Assembly (NCBI GenBank): GCA_934476455.1
Contig: CAKSNY010000002.1
Location: 62,001-126,000 of the forward strand
From: an uncultured Clostridia bacterium
GTDB taxonomy: Bacteria; Bacillota; Clostridia; UMGS1883
DNA: 64,000 bases
Direction: 5' to 3'
Part shown: positions 47,880 through 56,911 of the stretch, one piece after another
Layout: the number at the start of each line of letters is the position of its first letter
How positions within the stretch are numbered: position 1 is the stretch's first letter
The notes under the pieces: model-generated
Database searches by the model: none
Seen by the model: the letters and a program-made list of their open reading frames with translations, nothing else
Told to the model about the DNA's origin: nothing
Translations under genes and position numbers: made by a program

Positions 47880-47908
47880 ATTTCTGTATATATGAGGTGA
47901 GGCTTGTT

Positions 47909-49042
47909 ATGGCAGATAAAAGAGATTATTACGAGGTGCTCGGCGTAGACCGCGGAGCCACCGATGATGAAATAAAAAAAGCATACAGAAAGCTTGCGAA
48001 AAAGTACCACCCCGATTTAAATAAGGATAATCCCGAAGCGGCGGATAAATTTAAAGAGGCGGCAGAGGCGTACGATGTTTTAAGCAATTCCGAAAAGCGC
48101 AGCAGATATGACCAGTTCGGGCATGCCGGTGTTGACCAAAACGGCGGCGGTTACAACAGTTACGGCGGCGGATTCGGCGGGTTTGATATGGGCGATATTT
48201 TCAGCAGCTTTTTCGGCGGCGGATTCGGCGGTTCCTCCTCGCGAAGGAACGGACCTGTGCGCGGGCGTGATATACAGCAGGCGGTGGAGCTTACGTTTGA
48301 AGAGGCGGCGTTCGGCTGCAAAAAGGAAATAACAATTATCCGCAGTGAAAGCTGCCCCGAGTGCGGCGGCAGCGGCGCAAAGAAGGGAACGTCACCCGTA
48401 AAATGCGCAAAGTGCGGCGGCAGCGGGCAAATGCGCACCGTTCAGAACACGCCTTTCGGGCAGTTTGCATCAAGCACAACCTGCAGTGCGTGCGGCGGCA
48501 GCGGCACAACCATAAAGGACCCTTGCCCAAAGTGCGGCGGCAGCGGACAAACGCGCAAAACGCGAAAGCTTGAGGTAAATATCCCGCAGGGTATAGACCA
48601 CGGGCAAACGGTATCCGTACGCGGACAGGGCGAAGGCGGCATACGCGGCGGCGGTCCCGGAGATTTACTTATAACCGTTTATATAAAGCCGAACCCCGTG
48701 TTTAAGAGAGAGGGCAACAACGTTTACGTTGATGTGCCGATAACATTTGTGCAGGCGGCGCTTGGGTGTGAGATAGAAATTCCGACGATTGACGGCAGCG
48801 TTACGCAGCGCTTCCCCGAAGGAACGCAATACGGTACAAAGTTCAGGCTTAAGGGAAGGGGCATACCCTCTATCCGCGGCGGCGCACGGGGCGATCAGTA
48901 TGTGCGCGTTATAGTGGAGGTGCCGAAAAATCTTACCCCCCGTCAGCGCGAGCTTATGGAGCAGCTTGCAAAAGAAGGAAACGAGAAAAACTACAATCAG
49001 CACAAGAAATTTAAAGATAAAATAAAGGAATACTTTAAATAA
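47909..49042 (+). CDS. dnaJ: Chaperone protein DnaJ (Hsp40)
   Basis: A 377-residue cochaperone that stimulates DnaK ATPase. The J domain ([20 protein letters not shown]..., HPD in KYHPDLN) is followed by a Gly/Phe region, four zinc-binding C-x-x-C-G-x-G repeats ([32 protein letters not shown]) and the C-terminal substrate domain. The true start is MADKRDYY at 47909, preceded by GAGGTGAGG; translation from further upstream would run through the terminator hairpin. DNA in the zinc region looks repetitive only because of the four similar motifs. Confidence 0.98.
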   Translation: MADKRDYYEVLGVDRGATDDEIKKAYRKLAKKYHPDLNKDNPEAADKFKEAAEAYDVLSNSEKRSRYDQFGHAGVDQNGGGYNSYGGGFGGFDMGDIFSSFFGGGFGGSSSRRNGPVRGRDIQQAVELTFEEAAFGCKKEITIIRSESCPECGGSGAKKGTSPVKCAKCGGSGQMRTVQNTPFGQFASSTTCSACGGSGTTIKDPCPKCGGSGQTRKTRKLEVNIPQGIDHGQTVSVRGQGEGGIRGGGPGDLLITVYIKPNPVFKREGNNVYVDVPITFVQAALGCEIEIPTIDGSVTQRFPEGTQYGTKFRLKGRGIPSIRGGARGDQYVRVIVEVPKNLTPRQRELMEQLAKEGNEKNYNQHKKFKDKIKEYFK

Positions 49043-49053
49043 GGAGCAGCTTT

Positions 49054-50028
49054 ATGGAATGGAAAGAGGTTAGCATTTTCACCACGGCAGAGGGGATAGA
49101 GCCCCTTTGCGGCAGCCTTTACAAAATCGGCATAAACGGAATGGAAATTGAAGATAAAGACGATTTTGAAGACTTTCTGGAAAACAATAAGCAATACTGG
49201 GACTATGTGGACGAAGAACTAAGAAAGAAAATGTCGGGCGAAAGCCGCGTTAAAATATATGTAACGGCTGACGAAAACGGCGCTCTTTTGTTGGATAACG
49301 TGCGCGCAGAGCTTGAGCGTATAAAAAATTTTGACAAGGAGCACAAATTCGGCGATTTGCGCATAGCTACGCAAACACTTAAAGAAGAGGACTGGGAAAA
49401 CAACTGGAAACAGTATTTTAAGCCTATTTATGTGGGCGACCGCCTTGTAATAAAGCCCGAATGGGAAACCGTAAAAAATTGTGACGGGAAGATTGTTTTT
49501 AATATTGACCCCGGTATGACCTTTGGCAGCGGCCAGCACGAAACAACGCGCCTGTGCGTGGAAACGCTCGACAAAACGGTAAAAAAAGGCGACCGTGTGC
49601 TTGACCTCGGCTGCGGAAGCGGTATTCTTTCCATTATTTCAATTATGCTGGGCGCCGAAAATGCGCGTGCGGTGGATATTGACCCCAACTGCAAAAAAAT
49701 TGCAATGCAAAACGCCGCATTAAACAATATTTACGAAGACCGCTACAGCGTATATGCGGGAAATATTCTTACGGACGAAAACTTTAAAGACGAAACCGAA
49801 AAGGACGGTCCGTTTGACATTGTGGTTGCAAATATTGTTGCCGATGTAATAATACCTATGTCAAAGGATGTGCACCGCTACATTAAAAAGGGCGGCATAT
49901 TTATTGCAAGCGGCATAATAGAGCCGCGAATGGAAGAGGTGCGCGCCGCGATAGAGGAAAACGGCTTTGAAATATCCGAAATAAAGAAAGAGAACGACTG
50001 GTACGCGATAATTTCAAGGCAGGTGTGA
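49054..50028 (+). CDS. prmA: Ribosomal protein L11 methyltransferase
   Basis: A 324-residue SAM-dependent methyltransferase for L11. An N-terminal recognition domain precedes the family-specific DPGMTFGSGQHETTRLC and the SAM motif VLDLGCGSGILSI (about residues 185-197). The catalytic segment is DIVVANIVADVI. It follows dnaJ by 11 bp, the usual Firmicute order dnaK-dnaJ-prmA-rsmE. Confidence 0.96.
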   Translation: MEWKEVSIFTTAEGIEPLCGSLYKIGINGMEIEDKDDFEDFLENNKQYWDYVDEELRKKMSGESRVKIYVTADENGALLLDNVRAELERIKNFDKEHKFGDLRIATQTLKEEDWENNWKQYFKPIYVGDRLVIKPEWETVKNCDGKIVFNIDPGMTFGSGQHETTRLCVETLDKTVKKGDRVLDLGCGSGILSIISIMLGAENARAVDIDPNCKKIAMQNAALNNIYEDRYSVYAGNILTDENFKDETEKDGPFDIVVANIVADVIIPMSKDVHRYIKKGGIFIASGIIEPRMEEVRAAIEENGFEISEIKKENDWYAIISRQV

Positions 50029-50030
50029 AA

Positions 50031-50759
50031 ATGGCAAATTTTTATATAACCCCCGAAAATATAAGCGGCGATACAGCGTACATAACCGGGGAGGAGGCAA
50101 AGCACATAAGCCGCGTTCTTCGCCTGAAAGCAGGCGATAAGGCTGTGCTTTGCGACGGCACGGGGTATTTTTACGACGCCGTGTTTAAGGAATTTACAAA
50201 AGAAACGGTAACGGCGAAGATTACAAAAAAACGCCCCGCAGATACGGAGCCTGAGGTTAAAATAACCGTGTATCAGTGCATACCCAAAAATCCGAAGCTT
50301 GAAACAATTGTTCAAAAGCTTACGGAAATAGGCGTGTGCCGCATAGTGCCGGTAAGCAGTGCGCGCTGCGTTGCAAAAATAGAAAAAGAAGAAAAGCTTT
50401 CAAGGCTTCAAAAAATTGCGCGTGAAGCGGCAAAACAAAGTAAACGCGGCATTGTTCCCGCAGTTTGCGGCGTTCTCAGCTTTAAGGAGGCGGCAAAGGA
50501 AGCCGCAAAGGCAGACGTTTCCGTTATTCCGTACGAAGAGGAACGCACACTGTCTTTAAAACAAGCACTTAACGGACGTAAGCCCCAAACCGTAAGCATA
50601 ATTATAGGCCCCGAGGGCGGATTTGAAAAGGAAGAAACAGAATTTGCGGCAGAGTGCGGCATAAAGCCCGTAACACTGGGCAAGCGCATACTGCGCACGG
50701 AAACGGCGCCGCTTGCGGTAAGCGCCGCCGTTCTTTACGAATTTGACGAAATGGAGTGA
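50031..50759 (+). CDS. rsmE: 16S rRNA m3U1498 methyltransferase
   Basis: A 242-residue SPOUT-class RNA methyltransferase that makes 3-methyluridine at position 1498 of 16S rRNA. An N-terminal PUA-like domain (about residues 1-70, HISRVLRLKAGD) is followed by the knotted domain with KLTEIGVCRIVPV and the SAM loop IIGPEGGFEKEE, ending LGKRILRTETAPLA. I use the ATG at 50031, after AGGCAGGTG; a GTG at 50025 overlapping the prmA stop is the alternative. Confidence 0.96.
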   Translation: MANFYITPENISGDTAYITGEEAKHISRVLRLKAGDKAVLCDGTGYFYDAVFKEFTKETVTAKITKKRPADTEPEVKITVYQCIPKNPKLETIVQKLTEIGVCRIVPVSSARCVAKIEKEEKLSRLQKIAREAAKQSKRGIVPAVCGVLSFKEAAKEAAKADVSVIPYEEERTLSLKQALNGRKPQTVSIIIGPEGGFEKEETEFAAECGIKPVTLGKRILRTETAPLAVSAAVLYEFDEME

Positions 50760-50764
50760 TACCG

Positions 50765-51961
50765 ATGCTTTTTAACAAAGCCGACATTTTAATTCCGAAA
50801 AACTGCGACCTTACAAAGTGGAGCGTTGTTGCCTGCGACCAATATACATCGGAGCCGCAGTACTGGCAGCGTGTGGAAAAAACGGTTGGCGACGCGCCCA
50901 GCACGCTTAAGCTTGTCTATCCGGAGGCGTTTTTGTCGCAAGGCGAGGAGCGCATAGAAAAAATAAACGCGCAAATGAACGAATACATAAGGGAAGGCTT
51001 GTTTAAAGAATACCCCCAAAGCCTTGTTTATACCGAGCGCACCCTTCCCGGCGGCAGGGTGCGCCGCGGTATAGTAGGTGCGGTAGATCTCGAAGAATAC
51101 GATTACACAAAAGGGGCAAAAAGCGCTGTCCGTGCGACGGAGGGTACGGTGCTTTCACGCATACCGCCGCGCGTTAAAATTCGTGAAAACGCCCCGCTTG
51201 AGCTTCCGCATATACTGCTTTTAATAAACGATTCAGGCAGAACCGTTATAGAAGATGCAAAAAAGGGAGAAAAGCTTTACGACTTTGACCTGATGGAAAA
51301 CGGCGGTCATCTGTGCGGGTGGCATATGTCGGGCGAAACTGCCGACGATTTTTTAAAAAACTTTGAAAGCTTCTCAAAAAATTGTGCCGACAACCTTGTA
51401 ATTGCAGTTGGGGACGGCAACCATTCGTTGGCTACGGCAAAGCAGTGCTGGGAAAACCTTAAAAAGGGTCTTACCGCAAAGGAGAGGGAAAATCACCCCG
51501 CGCGCTATTGCCTGGCAGAGCTTGAAAACATACACGACAGCGTGCTTATGTTTGAGCCTATTCACCGCGTTGTGTTCAATGTTTCGGAACGCGATTTTAC
51601 AAAGAAAATAAAAGAAGCGCTTTCGCTTGGCGAAAGCGGTGACGAGGCATATGCCATAGAGATACTTTCAAACGGTAAAAGCGAAAAACTTTATATACAT
51701 AACGCAAAAAGCCCGCTTGCCGTTGGCGAGGTGCAGCGCTTCCTTGACGAAAACCGGTGCGAGGTGGATTATATACACGGCACGGATGTTACCGCCCGCC
51801 TTGCAAAAGAAAGCGGCACGGTAGGCATACTTTTGCCAAAGCCCGATAAAAACAGCCTTTTTGAAACTGTAATCCGCGACGGCGCACTTCCGCGAAAAAC
51901 CTTTTCAATGGGAGAGGCGAACGAAAAGCGCTTTTATATGGAGGCAAAGAGGATAAACTAA
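50765..51961 (+). CDS. DUF1015 family protein
   Basis: A 398-residue cytoplasmic protein of unknown function. It matches the DUF1015 family through WSVVACDQYTSEPQYW near the N-terminus, the REGIVGAVDLEEYDY-like segment RRGIVGAVDLEEYDY, and the strongly conserved VAVGDGNHSLATAKQCW-type motif (here VIAVGDGNHSLATA, about residues 213-226). The GDGNHS-H pattern resembles metal or phosphate binding sites, but no activity is established that I know of. I use the ATG at 50765 after GGAGTG. It closes the heat-shock/RNA-modification gene run. Confidence 0.85.
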   Translation: MLFNKADILIPKNCDLTKWSVVACDQYTSEPQYWQRVEKTVGDAPSTLKLVYPEAFLSQGEERIEKINAQMNEYIREGLFKEYPQSLVYTERTLPGGRVRRGIVGAVDLEEYDYTKGAKSAVRATEGTVLSRIPPRVKIRENAPLELPHILLLINDSGRTVIEDAKKGEKLYDFDLMENGGHLCGWHMSGETADDFLKNFESFSKNCADNLVIAVGDGNHSLATAKQCWENLKKGLTAKERENHPARYCLAELENIHDSVLMFEPIHRVVFNVSERDFTKKIKEALSLGESGDEAYAIEILSNGKSEKLYIHNAKSPLAVGEVQRFLDENRCEVDYIHGTDVTARLAKESGTVGILLPKPDKNSLFETVIRDGALPRKTFSMGEANEKRFYMEAKRIN

Positions 51962-52203
51962 TCGCAATGTACGTGAACATCTTTTATTTCCGCCTTCTCT
52001 TCAAGAAATAATTCAATAATGCTGTCAACAATTTCGAAGTCTGTGACGTTTTCTTCTTCAAAAATTTTAAGAACGCCAAGGACGAGTTTTTCATATTTTT
52101 TGTTGATTGCAGCGGCTGGATCAAGACTTAAAGCGTCTACGTATTCCGCCGCTTTTTTTCGATTTCTTCCCTTATAATGTTGTTGTAAAAAAGCATAGGG
52201 CAT
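51958..52203 (-). CDS. Small hypothetical protein, 81 aa
   Basis: An 81-residue protein I do not recognise. The N-terminal third is basic (YKGRNRKKAAEYVDAL) and the rest is helical and acidic (KKYEKLVLGVLKIFEEENVTDFEIVDSIIELFLEEK), ending H-V-H-C-D. AGGAG lies just before the ATG, although the spacing is short. It faces the 54-residue gene across a gap with repeated TATGTTAA motifs, so the two may be coregulated or antagonistic. Its last 4 bp overlap the DUF1015 gene on the other strand. Its short length leaves doubt. Confidence 0.6.
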   Translation of the reverse strand: MPYAFLQQHYKGRNRKKAAEYVDALSLDPAAAINKKYEKLVLGVLKIFEEENVTDFEIVDSIIELFLEEKAEIKDVHVHCD

Positions 52204-52214
52204 TCTCCTAAATA

Positions 52215-52301
52215 ATATGTTAATTTATAATATATTAACATATTATAATAAAAAAATCAATATACTTTTCTGATATATCATATTTTAAATTTATATGTTA
52301 A
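52215..52301. promoter_or_regulatory. Repeated ATATGTTAA motifs in a divergent promoter region
   Basis: ATATGTTAAT (52215-52224) and ATTAACATAT (52234-52243) form a perfect inverted repeat with a 9-bp spacer. A third direct copy ATATGTTAA lies at 52293-52301, just before the ribosome-binding site of the 54-residue gene. Operator function is inferred from the symmetry and position. Confidence 0.45.
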
Positions 52302-52326
52302 GATTAAAATATAGGAGGAATGTGCG

Positions 52327-52491
52327 ATGAACTTTGAGCTGAAAAAGACGAAGAAGAAAGACCCCGCAATATATAAGTCGCTGTATATAAAGAAAAATTT
52401 GTCGGATAAAATCGAAAAAATAGCGGCGGAAAATCAAACAAGCTGGAATAATGTTGTTATTTCTATGATAGAAAGCTGCTTAAAAGATTAA
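52327..52491 (+). CDS. Small ribbon-helix-helix-like protein, 54 aa
   Basis: ATG with AGGAGGAATG upstream, 54 codons. A Lys-rich start (NFELKKTKKKDPAIYKSLYI) is followed by KKNLSDKIEKIAAENQTSWNNVVISMIESCL, shown here in part: the strand I-K-K-N-L and two helices, the second starting at the S-W-N sequence, look like a ribbon-helix-helix DNA-binding domain. It could bind the TATGTTAA motifs just upstream. It is among the last host-side genes before the tRNA-Lys fragment. Confidence 0.6.
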   Translation: MNFELKKTKKKDPAIYKSLYIKKNLSDKIEKIAAENQTSWNNVVISMIESCLKD

Positions 52492-52595
52492 ACCGTGCAC
52501 AGTGAAGCATAATTTGACAATTTTTTGACAACTTTTTTATGATATAAAGTGCTTAAAATTGAATTAGTCTAATTGCTTTTAAAACACAAAAAAAC

Positions 52596-52628
52596 CGCGA
52601 TATAATCGGCTTTTTCCGATATATCGCG
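52596..52628. terminator. Terminator beside the tRNA-Lys fragment
   Basis: CGCGATATAATCGG (52596-52609) pairs, with one bulge, with CCGATATATCGCG (52616-52628). T-runs flank it in both directions. It lies where the transcript of the original minus-strand tRNA-Lys gene would end. Confidence 0.75.
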
Positions 52629-52637
52629 TTTTTTGTT

Positions 52638-52684
52638 TGGTGCGCCATCAGGGACTCGAACCCTGGACACCCTGATTAAGAGTC
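52638..52684 (-). pseudogene. tRNA-Lys(CTT) 3' fragment, probable attachment-site remnant
   Basis: On the minus strand the 47 nt run from GACTCTTAATCAGGG (anticodon loop with CTT) through the variable loop and the T arm (GGTTCGAGTCC) to GATGGCGCACCA. This is the 3' part of a tRNA-Lys starting in the anticodon stem. The 5' half (acceptor strand, D arm, 5' anticodon strand) is absent: the adjoining bases do not fold into it. It cannot be a working tRNA. Integrases that target tRNA genes leave exactly this kind of 3' fragment at one end of the inserted DNA. Confidence 0.85.
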
Positions 52685-52886
52685 GGAAAAAGAGCAATTT
52701 ATAACGTTTTATCTAACATTATCTTTTGCCCTTTAAAACCCCTCGGAACGGCTCTATGAAAGGCTTTTTTGGCAAAACACCTAATTTTAAAGAAAATCCC
52801 CCAATTTACCTTTTTAAAGAAATTTGTTAGAAAAATGTTAGAAAGTCCGTCAACAAAAAAACGCAAAAATGCAATTCCAATCCTCA
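52685..52886. other. Non-coding left end of the island with TGTTAGA repeats
   Basis: About 200 bp with no supported gene. TGTTAGAAA occurs at 52825-52833 and 52836-52844 (11 bp apart), and the inverted TCTAACA at 52712-52718. Such short repeats near an attachment site are what integrase arm sites look like, but this is inference. Confidence 0.4.
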
Positions 52887-53840
52887 TCAAAATCTTATAG
52901 GAATAGATGATGTTTTGATGTCAATATTTTTATACTTTCTTTCATTGAAAAATTCTTGAAGATTAGCGACTGCAAGCTCTTTTTCATATAATGGTGCTAT
53001 TCTCACAGATTTTACCGCATGATTTAAATCCTTGAATTCTATATAGGGGACAATATAACCATGACTTTCGCAAAAGTCCTTTTTTAACATAGTATCTTCA
53101 TAAATAAAATTTTTAGGAATTTTCAAAATCGCTCGTACTTCCTCTTCATGTGAAAAACAAGGATTTTTAAACAAAAATTGAAATTTATTTATATACGATT
53201 GAAGAATGTCTTTAACTTGATTTCGTTGTTCGTTATCTAATTGGTGATAGATTTTTTCTAAAGGCTTGAAAAGGCAACTTAAGATATCATTTTTTTCTTT
53301 CTTTGAATATATGACCTTCTGTAACTCTATGGAATATCCCTTTCCCCAACAACTTTCAGATTTAAAATATTTGCTTGAAAAACCTATGCTATATCCTTCG
53401 TAATGCTTTGATTTAGAATAATAATTCCACATAGGAAGAAGATCATCCTTTTGAGAAAAACAACAAAGATATGTATCACATTCTTCTGTACGTAATATAG
53501 TTGAAGAATTTTTTGTACTTGTTATGTAAGTCTTATTTCCTAGTTCAAAGTTTTCAATGAATTTTATGAAGTCCTTTGTTGTATCTTTTTCGGGGATAGA
53601 TTTTGAATAAAGTTTAATATGATTAACGATATCTAAACTTTCTTCCCTATCATTAAGTGAATTATATTTTGAAAATCTTAAATTTGCACACGCATTATCC
53701 CTCATTATTCCTAAGAAACCTTGGGGGGAGGTATAGTGATAAATTCTTGAAGTATTGACCTCAGTTAACAAATCTTGATCAATATGAAGTGTGTTGGTAA
53801 AAATATTTTTCAACGCTTGGCTAAATTGTGTTTTGTCCAT
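52887..53840 (-). CDS. DUF2971-like protein
   Basis: A 317-residue soluble protein. RIYHYTSPQGFLGIMRDN near residue 33, RFSKYNSLNDREE near 55-67, CFSQKDDLLPMWNYYSKS near 128-145 followed by GYSIGF, and a late SHEEEVRAIL match the DUF2971 family. The family's function is not established; members often sit in islands and defence regions. The residue pattern Y-H-Y-T-S with later E-E and R hints at an ADP-ribosyltransferase-like or nucleotide-binding fold, but I would not assign it. It is alone in its orientation. Confidence 0.7.
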   Translation of the reverse strand: MDKTQFSQALKNIFTNTLHIDQDLLTEVNTSRIYHYTSPQGFLGIMRDNACANLRFSKYNSLNDREESLDIVNHIKLYSKSIPEKDTTKDFIKFIENFELGNKTYITSTKNSSTILRTEECDTYLCCFSQKDDLLPMWNYYSKSKHYEGYSIGFSSKYFKSESCWGKGYSIELQKVIYSKKEKNDILSCLFKPLEKIYHQLDNEQRNQVKDILQSYINKFQFLFKNPCFSHEEEVRAILKIPKNFIYEDTMLKKDFCESHGYIVPYIEFKDLNHAVKSVRIAPLYEKELAVANLQEFFNERKYKNIDIKTSSIPIRF

Positions 53841-54114
53841 AAAAAGACCTCTTTAAATTTAATATATCAATTATTATCTTATTTATAGTATACCATAAGT
53901 ACCTCATATGCTCAATCATATTGAAAAAGTATGCGATAAACAAAATGCTTAAAAAAATGGTATAAAGTTTGTCGATTTATTTTGGTAAGAGAAAATTATA
54001 GAAAAATAATTTTATTGCTATCTGTAATAATTTCCGAATTATGGTACAATCAAATTATTAGTTTGGAAAAAGGAACGTTTTGGCGTCATTAAAATAATCC
54101 TAAATAAGTGTCCT

Positions 54115-54521
54115 GTGGAGGTTATACATATAGATAACAAAATACAAATATTTGAAGATAAAAGAATTCGAACTGCTTGGAATGAAGAAACGGAAGAATG
54201 GTATTTTTCTGTTGTGGATGTGTGTGAAGTGCTAAGCGGAACGGATAATCCAAGACGATATTGGAGCGATTTAAAACGCAAGTTAGCTGCTGAAGGAAGT
54301 GAACTGTACGAAAAAATCGTACAGTTGAAAATGACTGCTGCAGATGGAAAAAGCGTTTGACAGATGTTGCAGATACAGAACAGCTTTTGCGTATAATTCA
54401 ATCAATACCTTCTCCTAAAGCCGAACCATTTAAAATGTGGTTAGAACAAGTGGGAAGAGAAAGAATAGAAGAAACAATTGACCCCAAACTTGCGATAGGA
54501 AGACAAAGAATTACTTTATGA
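54115..54521 (+). pseudogene. Frameshifted Bro-N/DinD-like gene fragment
   Basis: The first frame (from GTG at 54115) reads IQIFEDKRIRTAWNEETEEWYFSVVDVCEVL..., shown here in part, and stops at 54358-54360 after QLKMTAADGKSV. The continuation is in another frame: RLTDVADTEQLLRIIQS then IPSPKAEPFKMWLEQVGRERI. Both pieces belong to the Bro-N family seen in phage and damage-inducible DinD-type proteins. One lost A in the A-run at 54348-54352 explains the shift. The second frame ends at 54521, long before the family's usual end, and homology seems to continue briefly in a third frame. This gene is dead. Confidence 0.85.
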
Positions 54522-54648
54522 AAAAAGTAACATGTGTGGTACAGTTTTACTATTTTAGCTATTGAAAAATGTAAAAATGTATAGTATAATGACATTGAAA
54601 AGTGTATAAAATTTAATTTAGAAAATGTTGAAAAGTGTGGTGCGCGTT

Positions 54649-55971
54649 ATGCTATACAGAAAAATACAATCGTTTATTGAGGAATATTTGGTTTCTGAAT
54701 CAAATAAAATTCTTATTATTGACGGAGCAAGACAAATAGGAAAAACCTACATTATCCGTCATACAGGTGAGAAGCTTTTTGAAAATTATATTGAAATCAA
54801 TATGATTGAAGATTTTATCGGAAGCAAGCTTTTTGAAAACGTGAGGTCAGTTGAGGATTTCTACTTGCAGGTAAGTATGCTTGCAGGTAATAAGATGAAG
54901 GATAAGAAAAACACCCTGATTTTTATAGACGAAATTCAGGCGTATCCTCATTTACTTACATTGTTGAAATTTCTTAAGCAAGACGATAAATTCACATATA
55001 TTGCAAGTGGCTCACTTTTGGGTATTACTTTGGCTGATACTACCTCAATTCCTATAGGAAGTATCGAAATAAAACATATGTATCCTTTGGATTTTGAGGA
55101 ATTTTTACTTAGCCAGAACTTTAATGAATTTACAATAGAGGCACTTAGAAAGAAGTTTGAAAAAGAAGAAAGCCTTGATGAAAAAACACACGAAAAGGTT
55201 ATGGATTTATTCAAAAAATATCTTCTTGTGGGTGGTCTTCCCGATGCGGTGAATACGTATAACAGAGATAAAAACATTGTGAATGTGCGTAATGTTCAAA
55301 ATGAAATTCATTCATATTATGCTGCGGATGCTTCCAAATATGATACGGAAAACAAGCTTAAAATCCGCAGAATTTATGACTTAATCCCATCAAATCTTGA
55401 AAACAAAAAGAAACGTGTTGTTGTAAAGGATATTGAGGGGGTTAAGGGGAAAAGATTTTCTGATTACAGGGACGAATTTGACTACCTTATCAATGCAGGG
55501 ATTGCACTTGATGTTAAGGCTATATCTAACCCTGTTTTTCCGCTTATTGAATCAAGCGGGAAAAATCTTTTGAAGCTTTATCTTAATGATGTTGGCATCC
55601 TCACTAACCTTTTATACCGCCACAATATACGTGCAGTTTTAGATGATGAAAAAAGTATAAATTTAGGAACAGTATATGAATCTGTCGTTGCTTCAGAGCT
55701 TAAAGCGCACGGCTTTAATTTGTTTTATTACGATAATCGAAATAAGGGTGAGGTTGATTATCTGATTGACGATTATGATGCTCTTTCGGTTGTTCCTATT
55801 GAGGTGAAATCAGGAAAGGATTACACAGTGCATAGTGCCCTAAATCATTTCATTTCAAACGAGGATTATAACATCAAAAAAGCATATGTGTTATCCAATA
55901 ACAGAGAGGTAGTTAAAAAAGGAAAAGTTACCTATCTGCCGATTTATTATGTTATGTTTATGAAACAGTAA
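54649..55971 (+). CDS. AAA+ ATPase with DUF4143 domain
   Basis: A 440-residue protein. The N-terminal ATPase (AAA_14 type) has Walker A DGARQIGKTYIIR (about residues 28-40) and Walker B LIFIDEIQAYP, then sensor region YIASGSLLGI. The middle contains PLDFEEFLLSQ and LLVGGLPDAV. The C-terminal DUF4143 is nuclease-like, with VYESVVASELKAHG, EVDYLID and VPIEVKSGKDY; the E-V-D...E-V-K pattern resembles PD-(D/E)xK nucleases. Such proteins are common accessory genes, sometimes many per genome, with unclear role. The ATG at 54649 is my choice; a start 8 codons earlier is possible. Confidence 0.88.
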   Translation: MLYRKIQSFIEEYLVSESNKILIIDGARQIGKTYIIRHTGEKLFENYIEINMIEDFIGSKLFENVRSVEDFYLQVSMLAGNKMKDKKNTLIFIDEIQAYPHLLTLLKFLKQDDKFTYIASGSLLGITLADTTSIPIGSIEIKHMYPLDFEEFLLSQNFNEFTIEALRKKFEKEESLDEKTHEKVMDLFKKYLLVGGLPDAVNTYNRDKNIVNVRNVQNEIHSYYAADASKYDTENKLKIRRIYDLIPSNLENKKKRVVVKDIEGVKGKRFSDYRDEFDYLINAGIALDVKAISNPVFPLIESSGKNLLKLYLNDVGILTNLLYRHNIRAVLDDEKSINLGTVYESVVASELKAHGFNLFYYDNRNKGEVDYLIDDYDALSVVPIEVKSGKDYTVHSALNHFISNEDYNIKKAYVLSNNREVVKKGKVTYLPIYYVMFMKQ

Positions 55972-56007
55972 AATAACATAATAAAAATTAAAAAAATAAA
56001 AAGTTAT

Positions 56008-56053
56008 AAAAGGCAATACTTTTTGGATTTTATTCCAAAAAGTATTGCCTTTT
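56008..56053. terminator. Bidirectional terminator between convergent genes
   Basis: AAAAGGCAATACTTTTTGGA (56008-56027) is the exact reverse complement of 56034-56053, with a 6-nt loop: a 20-bp stem with A/T-runs at both ends. It serves the DUF4143 ATPase gene and the convergent esterase gene. Confidence 0.9.
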
Positions 56054-56107
56054 ATTATATGAAGTGATATAGCTTTACAAGAATAAAGTTTGCAACAGGC
56101 AAAATAT

Positions 56108-56911
56108 TTAGCCTAAATACCCCATAGATTTGAGCCAGTTTTCAAGATTTTTTGTCCATAAGGATGTGTGCTTTTTTACAATATCTGTTACATTGTCACC
56201 GCTGGACAAGCCAACACCATGTCCGCCATGCATAAATGTGTGAATTTCAAAATTAACATTGTACTTAGAAAGGGCATTAGCCATTAAAAGAGAATTTTCA
56301 ACAGGAACCTCATCATCTCCTGAGGTATGAAATAAAAAGGTGGGAGGAGTATTCTCTGAAACATGTTTATCTATTGAAAGACTGTAAGCAGCTTCTTGTG
56401 ATAAATCTTCAGAAAGATTTTCAAAGCTTCCACGATGAGCATGTTTGAGAAATGATAGTACAGGATAACAAAGCACCATGAAATCAGGCTTTGATGATTC
56501 TTTATCAATATTATCTTGATTTTCATACCCAAACTCGCAATCAAATACACCCGTGCTTGCCGCCAGATGACCTCCGGCAGAAAACCCCATTACACCTACA
56601 TTTTTATATCCGTATTCTCTCGCAAGGTGTCTTATATAGCGAATTGCCCGTTTTGCATCTGTAATGGGAACGGGATGCTTATGCGGGAAAACTCGATACT
56701 CAAGAACATACGAGGAAACTCCGATACTGTTAAGATATTGTGCAACCTGATATCCCTCGTGGTCTATACATACTTTAGAATATGCACCGCCAGGGCATAT
56801 CAAAATACAAGTTTTAGCACCATCTATAATAAATGGTGTAATTTGGGGTATCCCTCCACCCGATAAGTCTCCGTTAAAGTAAGGAATAAAATTTCTTTCC
56901 CAAAGTTCCAT
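56108..56911 (-). CDS. Alpha/beta-hydrolase esterase (acetyl-xylan-esterase-like)
   Basis: A 267-residue cytoplasmic serine esterase. The oxyanion region ILICPGGAYSKVC, the nucleophile Ser in GFSAGGHLAAS (about residue 117), Asp in HTSGDDEVPVENSL and His in HGGHGVGLS are visible. The family includes BD-FAE-like and acetyl esterases that deacetylate sugars. It lies upstream of and divergent to a carbohydrate-binding and hydrolase operon, with which it may share a 255-bp promoter region. It has no signal peptide, which fits deacetylation of imported oligosaccharides. Confidence 0.87.
   Translation of the reverse strand: MELWERNFIPYFNGDLSGGGIPQITPFIIDGAKTCILICPGGAYSKVCIDHEGYQVAQYLNSIGVSSYVLEYRVFPHKHPVPITDAKRAIRYIRHLAREYGYKNVGVMGFSAGGHLAASTGVFDCEFGYENQDNIDKESSKPDFMVLCYPVLSFLKHAHRGSFENLSEDLSQEAAYSLSIDKHVSENTPPTFLFHTSGDDEVPVENSLLMANALSKYNVNFEIHTFMHGGHGVGLSSGDNVTDIVKKHTSLWTKNLENWLKSMGYLG

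Noticed and set aside
48361..48550. Tandem TGCGGCGGCAGCGG-like DNA repeats
   Set aside because: They encode the four C-x-x-C-G-x-G zinc motifs of DnaJ, so codon-level similarity explains them.
52521..52560. Promoter from the TTTGACAA repeats before the tRNA fragment
   Set aside because: Distances from either TTGACA to the TATAAA-like box (12 or 23 bp) do not fit a sigmaA promoter.
52638..52684. Functional tRNA-Lys gene
   Set aside because: Only the part from the anticodon stem to CCA is present; the flanking bases do not supply the D arm or the 5' acceptor strand.
52699..52890. 63-codon open frame on the minus strand beside the tRNA fragment, considered as an integrase tail
   Set aside because: No integrase motif is visible, no ribosome-binding site was seen, and the sequence contains the TGTTAGA repeats.
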